From: an uncultured Bacteroidaceae bacterium
GTDB lineage: Bacteria; Bacteroidota; Bacteroidia; Bacteroidales; Bacteroidaceae
Assembly: GCA_934394435.1 (NCBI GenBank)
Contig: CAKRRN010000010.1
Coordinates: forward strand, 1-59,659
Reading direction: 5' to 3'
DNA length: 59,659 bases
The notes below the pieces were generated by a model that searched no databases, was not told the DNA's origin, and was given only the letters and a program-made list of their open reading frames with translations. Position 1 is the stretch's first letter, and every line of letters begins with the position of its first letter. The translations under genes were made by a program, and so were the position numbers. Below, in pieces: positions 43,167 to 51,251 of this stretch.

Positions 43167-44051
43167 ATGAGAAAAGAAGTAAAAATAGGATTGACGGGTG
43201 TGGCTGCCCTGATGATATTGTTTTTTGGCATCAAGTTTCTCAAGGGTGAGAATCTTTTTAGTTCAAGTGACACTTATTATATACGTTTCAGCAATGCAAA
43301 AGCATTGAGTAAAAACAGTACTGTATATGCGGATGGCTATAATGTGGGTACGGTGAGCGATATTATCTACGATTATGATCATCCTGGACAGGTGCTTGTG
43401 GAGATAAGCACAGCCAGCGGTCTGCGCATACCCAAAGGTAGTACCGCATCGTTGGATGAGGCTATGTTGGGAGGCTGTACACTGAATATGCTGCTTGCCA
43501 CGAATCCTCGTGAGTCTTATCAGCCTGGTGATACTATTGTGGGTTCGGATGCCAGCGGTCTGATGTCAAAAGCCAGCGACTTGATGCCAAAGGTTGATCA
43601 AGTGTTGGCGCGTGTAGACACTTTGCTCGCTACTCTTAATACGCTTGCTGCTAATCCCAACCTCCCTCAAGTGATAAAGAATGCCGAGGCCTTGACTGCT
43701 AATCTGAATGAAAGCAGTGTGGAGTTGAAGAAACTTTTGTCGAAAGATGTGCCAGCGATGACCCATACATTTAATAAAGCAGGTGAAAATGTGGTCACTC
43801 TGACAGATAATCTTAATCAACTTAACCTGCAGAGTACGATGGATAGCGTGAACTGCACCATTGGTAGTGTAAACCGTATGATAGCCCAGATGCAAAGTAC
43901 AGAAGGAACGCTGGGTTTGATTATGAAGGATCCTGGACTATATAATAATCTCAACCAAACGGTACAGAGTGCAGATAGTCTCTTGGAGGATTTAAAGGCA
44001 CACCCCAAGCGCTATGTTCACTTCTCTGTATTTGGCAAAAAGGATAAGTAA
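43167..44051 (+). CDS. MlaD/MCE-family lipid transport protein
   Basis: This 294-residue protein has one N-terminal transmembrane helix (GLTGVAALMILFFGIKFL, residues about 9-26), then an MCE domain at about residues 37-115 (YYIRFSNAKALSKNSTVYADGYNVGTVSDI and ASLDEAMLGGCTLNMLL). A long, probably coiled-coil, helical tail covers about residues 130-280. MCE proteins form hexameric rings in the periplasm that carry phospholipids between the membranes, together with an ABC transporter (MlaE/F-type). Those ABC genes are not in the adjacent stretch, so they are presumably elsewhere. It follows the amidase gene by 47 nt and is likely co-transcribed with it. Confidence 0.88.
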   Translation: MRKEVKIGLTGVAALMILFFGIKFLKGENLFSSSDTYYIRFSNAKALSKNSTVYADGYNVGTVSDIIYDYDHPGQVLVEISTASGLRIPKGSTASLDEAMLGGCTLNMLLATNPRESYQPGDTIVGSDASGLMSKASDLMPKVDQVLARVDTLLATLNTLAANPNLPQVIKNAEALTANLNESSVELKKLLSKDVPAMTHTFNKAGENVVTLTDNLNQLNLQSTMDSVNCTIGSVNRMIAQMQSTEGTLGLIMKDPGLYNNLNQTVQSADSLLEDLKAHPKRYVHFSVFGKKDK

Positions 44052-44402
44052 CTCTCTTAATTGAATTTAATCAAAATAGAATTCTTTGTGGATAATAGGT
44101 TCATGTAGTTGTATTCTTGCTTGATTGATAAGGAATTATAAAAGCATAGGCTTGTTTGTTTGCGAAAGGATGTGAAAGTTTGTGCTTGCTTCTGTTTCAG
44201 TACGTTGCGCCATGTTGATGATTGAAGAAAGGTTTCTTTTCTGAAATATTTGTGCAGCTATCTCTGTTTCAGTTTGTTGTGATGTGATAGTTAAAAAACT
44301 GTCGATGAGGGATGATTTTGCTTACTGAAGGAAAGTCTGTATATTTGCATCAGTTTTAAGTAAGAAAAGACTAAACGACATCGTATTCTCAAAAAAATAG
44401 AA
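44052..44402 (+). promoter_or_regulatory. dnaA upstream region
   Basis: This 351-bp region has no gene. It holds a perfect DnaA box on the minus strand (TGTGGATAA at 44087-44095, reading TTATCCACA), two imperfect direct repeats of about 30 bp (44179-44207 and 44249-44278) sharing TTTGTGC, CTGTTTCAGT and GTTG, and the dnaA promoter (TTTG 44317-44320, 19 bp, TATATTTG 44340-44347). One box is too few to call an origin. It fits autoregulation of dnaA. Confidence 0.65.
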
Positions 44403-45809
44403 ATGGAAAAGTCACCACGCGATAAGTGGAAACTGTGTCTGGGTATCATCAAGAACAACTTGGATGAGCGGGTATACAACACATGGTTTGAGCCCACAAA
44501 ATTCAAGTCCTATGACGCGGAGGAGAAGAAGTTGACGATTTATATTCCGTCTAACTTTTTCTATGAGTATCTGGAAAGTCATTTCCGGAAACTCCTCCAT
44601 ATGACTATTGCGAAGGTGTTTGGCGCCGATCAGCACTTGAGTTATGAGGTGAGAGTGGCTGGAAGTGAAACTGTGAGCGTGGAGAGTGATGAACCAACAC
44701 CTTTTGACAAGCCGGCACCAGTAAAAAGTCCAGTTGCACAGTCGCCAGGTGTATCACGCTTGATAAGTGCTCCTCAGGATTTCAATTCGTGCTTAAATGC
44801 TAAATTGAATTTTAGCAATTTCATAGAAGGAGTCAGTAATAAGCTGCCGCGTAGTATTGGTCTTTCCATTGCAGAGAATCCAAGTCAGCAGACTTTTAAT
44901 CCTTTGTTTATCTATGGTCCAAGTGGAGTGGGTAAAACGCATTTGGTCAATGCCATAGGAACCCGTATGAAGGAATTGCACCCAGAAAAGCGAGTGCTTT
45001 ATTTGAGTGCACGTCTTTTTGAGGTGCAGTATACATCGTCTGTAAGTCAAAACAGGGTTAATGATTTCATGCATTTCTATCAGAGTATTGATATGCTGAT
45101 AGTGGATGATATTCAGGAGATGGTTGGCAAGAAGGCAACACAATATACATTCTTCCATATATTTAATCATCTTAGACAGAATGGACGTCATATAATCCTT
45201 ACCAGTGATAGACCTCCTATGGCTTTGCAAGGAATGGAAGATCGTATGATAACTCGATTCCAAAGTGGGCTGTTGGCAGAATTGGAGAAACCAGAAGAGC
45301 GTTTGCGCAGGAATATTTTGGAGAGTAAGGTTAAGCATGACGGATTGAAGATTCCTGAAAATGTGATTGACTATATCTCTCAAAATGTGTCGGATAATGT
45401 GCGAGAACTGGAAGGGGTGGTGCAGAGTCTGCTTGCTTATTCGGTGGTGTATAACCGTGATGTAGACCTACAGTTTGCCATGCGTGTCATGAACAGCAGT
45501 ATGCATGCCGAAAAGAAACGAGCGATTACAATAGATCAGATTGTAGAACGAGCATGTGATTATTTCCAAATCAAGCAAGAAGATGTCTATGGTAAAAGCC
45601 GAAAGGCTGGGATAGTGCTTGTGAGACAGTTGAGCATGTACTTGGCACAGCATCATACACAGTTAACTTCCAGTAAGATAGGTGTCCTTGTGGGTAATCG
45701 AAATCATGCTACCGTGATTCATAGTGTACGAACTATAGAGGAACGCCTAAAGAAAGATAAGGAGTTTCAAAAGAAGGTGACAGAACTGGAGGGTAAGTTG
45801 AAGGCGTGA
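44403..45809 (+). CDS. dnaA: Chromosomal replication initiator protein DnaA
   Basis: DnaA (468 residues) is the AAA+ protein that binds DnaA boxes and opens the replication origin. The N-terminal domain (residues about 1-85) is followed by a variable linker, the AAA+ core with Walker A GPSGVGKTH near residues 178-186 and Walker B LIVDDIQEM, and the C-terminal DNA-binding helix-turn-helix with the signature LVGNRNHATVIHSVRTIEERL. The ATG at 44403 begins the usual MEKSPRDKWKLCLGIIKNNL sequence. Its promoter and a DnaA box lie directly upstream. There is no dnaN next to it, as expected in many Bacteroidetes, where the two genes are unlinked. Confidence 0.96.
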   Translation: MEKSPRDKWKLCLGIIKNNLDERVYNTWFEPTKFKSYDAEEKKLTIYIPSNFFYEYLESHFRKLLHMTIAKVFGADQHLSYEVRVAGSETVSVESDEPTPFDKPAPVKSPVAQSPGVSRLISAPQDFNSCLNAKLNFSNFIEGVSNKLPRSIGLSIAENPSQQTFNPLFIYGPSGVGKTHLVNAIGTRMKELHPEKRVLYLSARLFEVQYTSSVSQNRVNDFMHFYQSIDMLIVDDIQEMVGKKATQYTFFHIFNHLRQNGRHIILTSDRPPMALQGMEDRMITRFQSGLLAELEKPEERLRRNILESKVKHDGLKIPENVIDYISQNVSDNVRELEGVVQSLLAYSVVYNRDVDLQFAMRVMNSSMHAEKKRAITIDQIVERACDYFQIKQEDVYGKSRKAGIVLVRQLSMYLAQHHTQLTSSKIGVLVGNRNHATVIHSVRTIEERLKKDKEFQKKVTELEGKLKA

Positions 45810-45850
45810 ATTAAAGTCATCAAATTGATATCAATTATAAAGAACAACGT

Positions 45851-47086
45851 ATGAATATACGTACGCGAAAAACCATACGTAAATATAAGCAGCAGCCCAT
45901 TGAAGAAGGGCTGCTGAATCGCTTGTTAGAGGATGCCTCACATACTCAAACGATGGGTAATCTGCAGTTGTATAGTGTTGTGGTAACCAAGACGGAAGAG
46001 GGAAAACGAAATTTAGCACCTTTCCATTTTAATCAACCTATGATTACAGAAGCCCCTGTAGTGCTGACTGTCTGTGCGGATTTTCGACGTACGACAGATT
46101 GGTGTGAGTGTCGGAATGCTCAGCCTGGCTATGATAATTTTTTGAGTTTTATGAATGCTGCTACTGACGCACTGCTTTTCACTCAGTCTTTCTGTAATCT
46201 GGCTGAGGAAGAAGGCTTGGGCATATGTTATTTGGGCACCACCTTGTATATGCCTGGGCAGATAGCAGAACAACTCAAGTTGCCTCGCCTGGTTTTTCCT
46301 GTTGCTACTCTTACTGTAGGTTGGCCCGATGAGAATCCTGCGGTGCAGGACCGTCTGCCTTTGAAGTCTTTTGTTCATCAAGAAGTCTATCAGCCTTATA
46401 CTGCTGAACGTATTGATGAATATTATTCGATGAAAGAGTCTTTGCCCGAAAACCATCATTTCGTGGAAATAAACAAAAAGGAAACGTTGGCTCAAGTGTT
46501 TACAGATATCCGATATACCCAAAAGGATAATGAGACAATGTCTGTTGGGCTCTTGGAAACGTTGACAAAACAAGGTTTCTTGAGGGAAATGGTTCATGCA
46601 GACAGGCCAGAGGTGGTAGAGACTCGTCCAGAGGTGCTTGAGTGTGATGTGGTACGATTCCAGAATAAGAAGGAGAAGTGGGTTGCTTTTGTCGGTTTGC
46701 TCAATGGATATCCATACGAGATATTCACAGGTTTGATGGATGATGAAGAAGGAATATCCTTGCCCAAAAGTGTTGTTCATGGTCGAATAATCAAGCATGT
46801 GGAGCGTGACGGACAGAAACGTTATGATTTCCAATTTGAAAACAAACGTGGTTATAAAACTACTGTTGAGGGACTCAGCGAGAAGTTCAATCCTGAATAT
46901 TGGGATTATGCCAAACTTCTCAGTGGGGTATTGCGATATAGAATGCCCATAGACCATGTCATCAAATTGGTAAGCTCCCTGCAACTGGAAAGTGACAAAA
47001 TCAATTCTTGGAAGACAGGTGTGGCAAGAGCACTAAAAAAATATTTGCCCGAATCTCTTCAGGTGGAAGACCTATCAGAAGTGTAG
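45851..47086 (+). CDS. Fusion of a nitroreductase and the C-terminal domain of the B12-dependent ribonucleotide reductase
   Basis: This is a 411-residue protein. Residues 1 to about 244 look like the FMN-dependent nitroreductase (RTRKTIRKYKQQPIEE, LGICYLGTTLY, ending near TKQGFLRE). Residues about 264-400 (ECDVVRFQNKKEKWVAFVGL, then YEIFTGLMDDEEGI, RYDFQFENKRGYKTTVEGLS, and INSWKTGVARALKKYLPE) match, from memory, the C-terminal TSCPD-like tail of the Bacteroidetes adenosylcobalamin-dependent ribonucleotide reductase. The frame is continuous, with no stop or obvious shift. The catalytic NrdJ barrel is absent. This may be a deletion fusion of two neighbouring genes. The oxidoreductase should still fold; the role of the tail is unknown. 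Confidence 0.7.
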   Translation: MNIRTRKTIRKYKQQPIEEGLLNRLLEDASHTQTMGNLQLYSVVVTKTEEGKRNLAPFHFNQPMITEAPVVLTVCADFRRTTDWCECRNAQPGYDNFLSFMNAATDALLFTQSFCNLAEEEGLGICYLGTTLYMPGQIAEQLKLPRLVFPVATLTVGWPDENPAVQDRLPLKSFVHQEVYQPYTAERIDEYYSMKESLPENHHFVEINKKETLAQVFTDIRYTQKDNETMSVGLLETLTKQGFLREMVHADRPEVVETRPEVLECDVVRFQNKKEKWVAFVGLLNGYPYEIFTGLMDDEEGISLPKSVVHGRIIKHVERDGQKRYDFQFENKRGYKTTVEGLSEKFNPEYWDYAKLLSGVLRYRMPIDHVIKLVSSLQLESDKINSWKTGVARALKKYLPESLQVEDLSEV

Positions 47087-47104
47087 CTCTCTCTCTTTCT
47101 CTCT

Positions 47105-47467
47105 ATGCAGATAGATATAAAAATAGACCGTCTGCGGATCCATGCTTTCCATGGAGTGTTGCCGCAGGAGAAACAGGTGGGGGCTGATTTCTATGTCACA
47201 TTGGTTGCCACTGCAGAGGTGTCTGAAGAAGCCTTGTTGCACGACCGATTAGTGGGCACTGTTGATTATGGTACGTTGGTAAGAGTGGTTCAGCATGAGA
47301 TGGCTATTCCCTCAAATCTGCTCGAACATGTTGCTATGCGGATGGCATCAGCAGTACTTCGTACTTTTCCAACGGTACTTCGCATATCTATACTTTTGGA
47401 AAAAGAAAATCCACCTTTAGGAGTTCAATCAGAAGGCATAGGAGTCAAAATAGTACTTGATAGATAA
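47105..47467 (+). CDS. folB: Dihydroneopterin aldolase
   Basis: FolB (120 residues) converts dihydroneopterin to hydroxymethyl-dihydropterin and glycolaldehyde in folate synthesis. The family core is seen in RLRIHAFHGVLPQEKQVGADFYV (about residues 9-31), with the substrate-binding Glu of QEKQVG, VGTVDYGTLV (about residues 49-58) and the C-terminal SILLEKENPPLG. Length is typical of the small octameric enzyme. It follows the nitroreductase fusion by 18 nt and probably shares its transcript. An inverted repeat lies between its stop codon and oadG. Confidence 0.9.
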   Translation: MQIDIKIDRLRIHAFHGVLPQEKQVGADFYVTLVATAEVSEEALLHDRLVGTVDYGTLVRVVQHEMAIPSNLLEHVAMRMASAVLRTFPTVLRISILLEKENPPLGVQSEGIGVKIVLDR

Positions 47468-47472
47468 TATTA

Positions 47473-47521
47473 TCATCGCAAAACTGCGCAAAAAGAATAA
47501 AAATGCGTAATTTTGCGATGA
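47473..47521. promoter_or_regulatory. Inverted repeat overlapping the oadG promoter
   Basis: TCATCGCAAAA (47473-47483) is the exact reverse complement of TTTTGCGATGA (47511-47521). Further partial pairing lies inside (CGCA with TGCG). The -7 box TAATTTTG (47508-47515) of the oad genes lies in the right arm, so a protein that binds the arms would cover the promoter. It could also end folB transcripts, although there is no clean T-run. Confidence 0.65.
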
Positions 47522-47545
47522 ATTTGTATTTTAGTTAGTCAGAAA

Positions 47546-47803
47546 ATGGAAAACTTAGGAATTGGATTGGAACTCATGATTGTGGGCATGCTCACGGTTT
47601 TCGTCATCTTGCTCATTGTCATTTGGGGAGGAAAGCTGCTTATTGCTGTTGTTAATAAAGTGGCTCCCGAGGAGGTCGTTCCTGTCAAAAAAGGTGGAAA
47701 GTCAGTCGCTACTGTTGATGGTAGTACTATGGCAATCCTGCAAGAGGTGGTAAAACAGATTACGGGGGGAAAAGGAAAGGTAGCGTCAGCCAAGAAAATC
47801 TGA
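47546..47803 (+). CDS. oadG: Na+-pumping decarboxylase gamma subunit (OadG family)
   Basis: This 85-residue membrane protein has one transmembrane helix (IGLELMIVGMLTVFVILLIVIWGGKLLIAVV, residues about 6-36) and a short basic, polar tail. The gamma subunit anchors the soluble alpha subunit to the beta subunit in Na+-translocating decarboxylase pumps. It is followed 257 nt later by the alpha-subunit gene and then by the beta-subunit gene. This fixes its assignment despite the short length. Its Pro/Ala-rich tail is much shorter than in enterobacterial OadG. Confidence 0.85.
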   Translation: MENLGIGLELMIVGMLTVFVILLIVIWGGKLLIAVVNKVAPEEVVPVKKGGKSVATVDGSTMAILQEVVKQITGGKGKVASAKKI

Positions 47804-48060
47804 TTGCTGTCCTTGAGACCGTTTGCTCTTGCTGACTGTTTCGTGACGTTTTTTTCTGTTGTTGAATGTATGCAAGGGAGCAAGTGCGCTAGCTCAAAGT
47901 CAGAATAATTTTTTTTTCTTTGGAAAAACATTCTAATGAAATTGAAATTGTGCTGATTTTTTTAAGTCTTATGCTCTTGTTTGCGTAGAGGGAACAAAAT
48001 AGTCCGTTGCCGTTTGAAGAGAATATTTATTTAAGGAAAGAAAGTAACAAGATATCGCAA
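47804..48060. other. oadG-oadA intergenic stretch
   Basis: Two long T-runs (for example near 47909-47918 and 47958-47964) and AT-rich sequence are visible. No TAnnTTTG box was found, and I see no gene. In-frame codons upstream of 48061 are ignored because the family sequence begins there. Confidence 0.5.
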
Positions 48061-49908
48061 ATGAAAAGAGAAGTAAAGTTTAGCTTGGTTTTTCGCGACA
48101 TGTGGCAGAGTGCTGGTAAGTATCAGCCACGCGTAGACCAGTTGGTGAAAGTGGCTCCTGCCATTATCAGAATGGGTTGCTTTGACCGTGTGGAAACCAA
48201 CGGAGGAGGCTTTGAGCAGGTTAATCTGCTGTATGGCGAAAATCCTAACAAAAGTGTACGCCAGTGGACTAAGCCTTTCCATGAGGCAGGTATACAGACA
48301 CATATGCTTGATCGTGCGTTGAATGGACTGCGCATGAGTCCTTGTCCCAAAGACCTTCGTAAACTCTTCTATAAAGTCAAGAAGGCACAGGGTACAGACA
48401 TCACTCGTATCTTCTGCGGACTCAACGATCCTCGCAATGTAATTCCCTCAATCCACTATGCTAAGGAAGCTGGCATGATTGCACAGGCATCTCTGTGTAT
48501 CACTCACAGCCCCATCCATACCGTGGAATATTACGTAAACCTGGCTAAGACCTTCATTGACGCTGGTGCCGATGAGATTTGTCTCAAGGACATGGCTGGT
48601 ATTGGTCGTCCTGTATCGCTGGGCAAGATCGTAGAGGGTATTAAGGCTTACAAGAAAGATATTGTAATCCAGTATCACAGTCACGCAGGTCCTGGTTTCT
48701 GCATGGCTTCAATCTTGGAGGTGTGCAAGGCTGGATGTGACTATATCGACACTTCTATGTCACCTTTGGCTTGGGGTACAGGTCATGCTGACATCATCGC
48801 TGTGCAGGAGATGCTCAAGGACGCAGGCTTCCAAGTGAAGGAAATCAACATGGAGGCATACATGGAGACTCGCACACTCATTCAGGAGATGTATGATGAC
48901 TTCTTGGGTTACTATATTCCCAAACTCAATCACATCAACAACTCACTGTTGGTGAAGCCCGGTTTGCCTGGTGGTATGATGGGTTCACTGATGACAGACT
49001 TGGAAGACAACCTGAAGAGTCTGAACAAATGGAAGGTGAAGAACGGACAACCCGAACTGACCACCGACCAGTTGCTGGTGAAACTCTTCGATGAGGTGGC
49101 TTATGTGTGGCCCAAGGTGGGTTATCCCTGTCTGGTGACCCCATTCAGCCAGTATGTGAAGAACCTCTCACTGATGAACGTAATTCAGATGGAGAAGGGC
49201 AAGGCTCGCTGGAGCATGATTGCCGACAATATCTGGGACATGATTCTGGGTAAGAGCGGACAACTGCCTGGTCCTGTGGCTCCTGAACTGGTGGAGATGG
49301 CTAAGGAACAGGGTAGAGTATTTGAGACTCAAGATCCACAGTCATACTATCCCGATGACCTGGATACTTACCGCCAGAAGATGCAGGAGAAAGGCTGGGA
49401 ACTGGGTGAAGATGACGAGGAACTCTTCGAGTACAGCATGCACCCCTCACAGTATGAGGCTTACAAGAGTGGTAAGGCAAAGGCAGACTTTGAGGCAGAC
49501 TTGGCTGAGCGCAAGGCGAAGGCAAAGGGCACTGGCGTTGCTGAATTGCCCAAGAGCATCAAGGTGAGTGTGAATGGTCAGACCTACGAGGTGAATATTG
49601 CCTATGGAAATGACAATCCTGCTGCTACTACAGCAGCTGCCACAACAGGTGCTCCTGTAGCTGCAGGTGAGGGTGAGGACATCCTGGCACCGCTGGAGGG
49701 TAAGTTCTATCGTGTGAAGGATTCTCAGGAGACTCCCAAGCAGATTGGTGATGAGGTGAAGGCTGGTGATGTGATTGGCTACATCGAGGCCATGAAGACC
49801 TACAATGCCATTCGCGCAGACTTCGATGGTGTGCTCACAGCCATCCTGGTGAACAGTGGAGATGCTGTGGAGGAGGATGATCCCATTATAAAAATTGCAA
49901 GGAAGTAA
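48061..49908 (+). CDS. oadA: Oxaloacetate decarboxylase/pyruvate carboxylase-type alpha subunit with biotinyl domain
   Basis: This 615-residue protein carries the carboxyltransferase that moves CO2 between oxaloacetate and biotin. Family sequence starts at MKREVKFSLVFRDMWQSA (ATG 48061), so I reject the earlier codon at 48007. The carboxyltransferase barrel is about residues 1-460, with IDAGADEICLKDMAG and HSHAGPGF-type metal-ligand segments. A linker rich in Ala and charged residues (about residues 480-545) leads to a biotinyl domain ending near residue 615. The biotinyl Lys lies in GYIEAMKTYN, an EAMKT variant of the usual EAMKM. Together with oadG and oadB it forms a Na+ pump, central to succinate-type fermentation. 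Confidence 0.92.
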   Translation: MKREVKFSLVFRDMWQSAGKYQPRVDQLVKVAPAIIRMGCFDRVETNGGGFEQVNLLYGENPNKSVRQWTKPFHEAGIQTHMLDRALNGLRMSPCPKDLRKLFYKVKKAQGTDITRIFCGLNDPRNVIPSIHYAKEAGMIAQASLCITHSPIHTVEYYVNLAKTFIDAGADEICLKDMAGIGRPVSLGKIVEGIKAYKKDIVIQYHSHAGPGFCMASILEVCKAGCDYIDTSMSPLAWGTGHADIIAVQEMLKDAGFQVKEINMEAYMETRTLIQEMYDDFLGYYIPKLNHINNSLLVKPGLPGGMMGSLMTDLEDNLKSLNKWKVKNGQPELTTDQLLVKLFDEVAYVWPKVGYPCLVTPFSQYVKNLSLMNVIQMEKGKARWSMIADNIWDMILGKSGQLPGPVAPELVEMAKEQGRVFETQDPQSYYPDDLDTYRQKMQEKGWELGEDDEELFEYSMHPSQYEAYKSGKAKADFEADLAERKAKAKGTGVAELPKSIKVSVNGQTYEVNIAYGNDNPAATTAAATTGAPVAAGEGEDILAPLEGKFYRVKDSQETPKQIGDEVKAGDVIGYIEAMKTYNAIRADFDGVLTAILVNSGDAVEEDDPIIKIARK

Positions 49909-49918
49909 GAGGTAAAGA

Positions 49919-51163
49919 ATGGATAAGATATTTGAAGCCTTAGAGAAGGTCTATGATATGACTGCGTTCTCCAACATTGCGGAGAACCCACTCTTCATAG
50001 TTATGTACCTTCTCGCTTTCACGCTACTCTATTTGGGTATCGTGAAGAAGTACGAGCCCCTGTTACTTGTGCCTATCGCCTTCGGTGTACTCATCGCCAA
50101 TTTTCCTGGCGGTGAGATGGGTGTTACGCAGGCAGACAGCAACGGCATGGTTATGGTCAACGGTGTGGCAAAGAACATCTACGAGATGCCTTTGCACCAG
50201 ATTGCGCATGACCTGGGCTTGATGAATTACCTTTATTATGCACTCATCAAGAGCGGTCTGTTGCCCCCCATCATCTTTATGGGTGTGGGCGCGCTTACAG
50301 ATTTCGGTCCCATGCTGCGTAACCTCAAGCTTGCCATCTTCGGTGCTGCCGCACAGATGGGTATCTTCTCGGTGTTGCTTGTAGCTTTGGCTGTAGGGTT
50401 CACTCCCCAAGAGGCTGGTTCATTAGGCATCATCGGTGGTGCCGATGGTCCTACGGCTATCTTCACCACTATCAAGTTGGCTCCCCATTTGTTGGGTCCC
50501 ATAGCTATCGCTGCCTATAGTTACATGGCACTTGTGCCTGTGATTATCCCTTTGGTGGTGAAGTGCCTATGTACTAAGAAGGAACTGATGATTAACATGA
50601 AGGAGCAGGATAAGTTGTATCCCGATGCCACGCAGATTAAGAATATGCGTGTGCTGACGATTATCTTCCCTATTGCTGTGACCACCATTGTGGCTATCTT
50701 TGTGCCAACGGCTGTTTCGTTGGTGGGTATGCTTATGTTTGGTAATCTGCTCAAGGAGATCGGCAACGACACCTCTCGTCTGTTTGACGCAGCCTCTAAC
50801 GGTATTATGAACGCTGCTACCATTTTCTTGGGACTCTGCGTAGGTGCCACTATGACGGTGGATGCCTTCATCAATGTGCAGACCCTCGGTATCGTAGCAG
50901 GTGGCTTCTGTGCTTTTGCCCTCAGCATCGCATCAGGTATTTGCATGGCCAAGGTGTGGAACCTCTTTGCCAAGAAGAAGGTGAACCCACTCATTGGTGC
51001 CACAGGTTTGAGTGCAGTGCCTATGGCCAGCCGTGTGTGCAATGGCATCAGCACCCAGTATGATCCCAAGAATCATGTGCTCAACTACTGCATGAGCTCC
51101 AATATCTCTGGCGTTATCGGCTCAGCCGTGGCTGCTGGTGTGCTCATCAGTTATCTGGGTTAA
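49919..51163 (+). CDS. oadB: Na+-translocating decarboxylase beta subunit
   Basis: This 414-residue integral membrane protein uses the energy of decarboxylating carboxybiotin to export Na+. It has about ten transmembrane stretches. The family signature GIIGGADGPTAIFTTIKLAP (about residues 170-190) holds the Asp used in Na+ and biotin handling. The C-terminal segment GATGLSAVPMASRVCNGI is also typical. It starts 10 nt after oadA, which implies translational coupling. A strong terminator follows. Confidence 0.94.
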   Translation: MDKIFEALEKVYDMTAFSNIAENPLFIVMYLLAFTLLYLGIVKKYEPLLLVPIAFGVLIANFPGGEMGVTQADSNGMVMVNGVAKNIYEMPLHQIAHDLGLMNYLYYALIKSGLLPPIIFMGVGALTDFGPMLRNLKLAIFGAAAQMGIFSVLLVALAVGFTPQEAGSLGIIGGADGPTAIFTTIKLAPHLLGPIAIAAYSYMALVPVIIPLVVKCLCTKKELMINMKEQDKLYPDATQIKNMRVLTIIFPIAVTTIVAIFVPTAVSLVGMLMFGNLLKEIGNDTSRLFDAASNGIMNAATIFLGLCVGATMTVDAFINVQTLGIVAGGFCAFALSIASGICMAKVWNLFAKKKVNPLIGATGLSAVPMASRVCNGISTQYDPKNHVLNYCMSSNISGVIGSAVAAGVLISYLG

Positions 51164-51176
51164 TCTACGATATATA

Positions 51177-51216
51177 TGCTGGCAGACAGATTTGTGTCTG
51201 CCAGCATTTTCTTTTT
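51177..51216 (+). terminator. Intrinsic terminator after oadB
   Basis: TGCTGGCAGACA (51177-51188) pairs perfectly with TGTCTGCCAGCA (51195-51206) across a 6-nt loop, followed by TTTT, C and more T (51207-51216). Confidence 0.92.
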
Positions 51217-51251
51217 CCTAAAAGCAATAAACCAACAGATTATATTTTGCT

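Noticed and set aside
44052..44402. Chromosomal replication origin
   Set aside because: Only one perfect DnaA box was found, and origins in Bacteroidetes are often away from dnaA; GC skew could not be computed.
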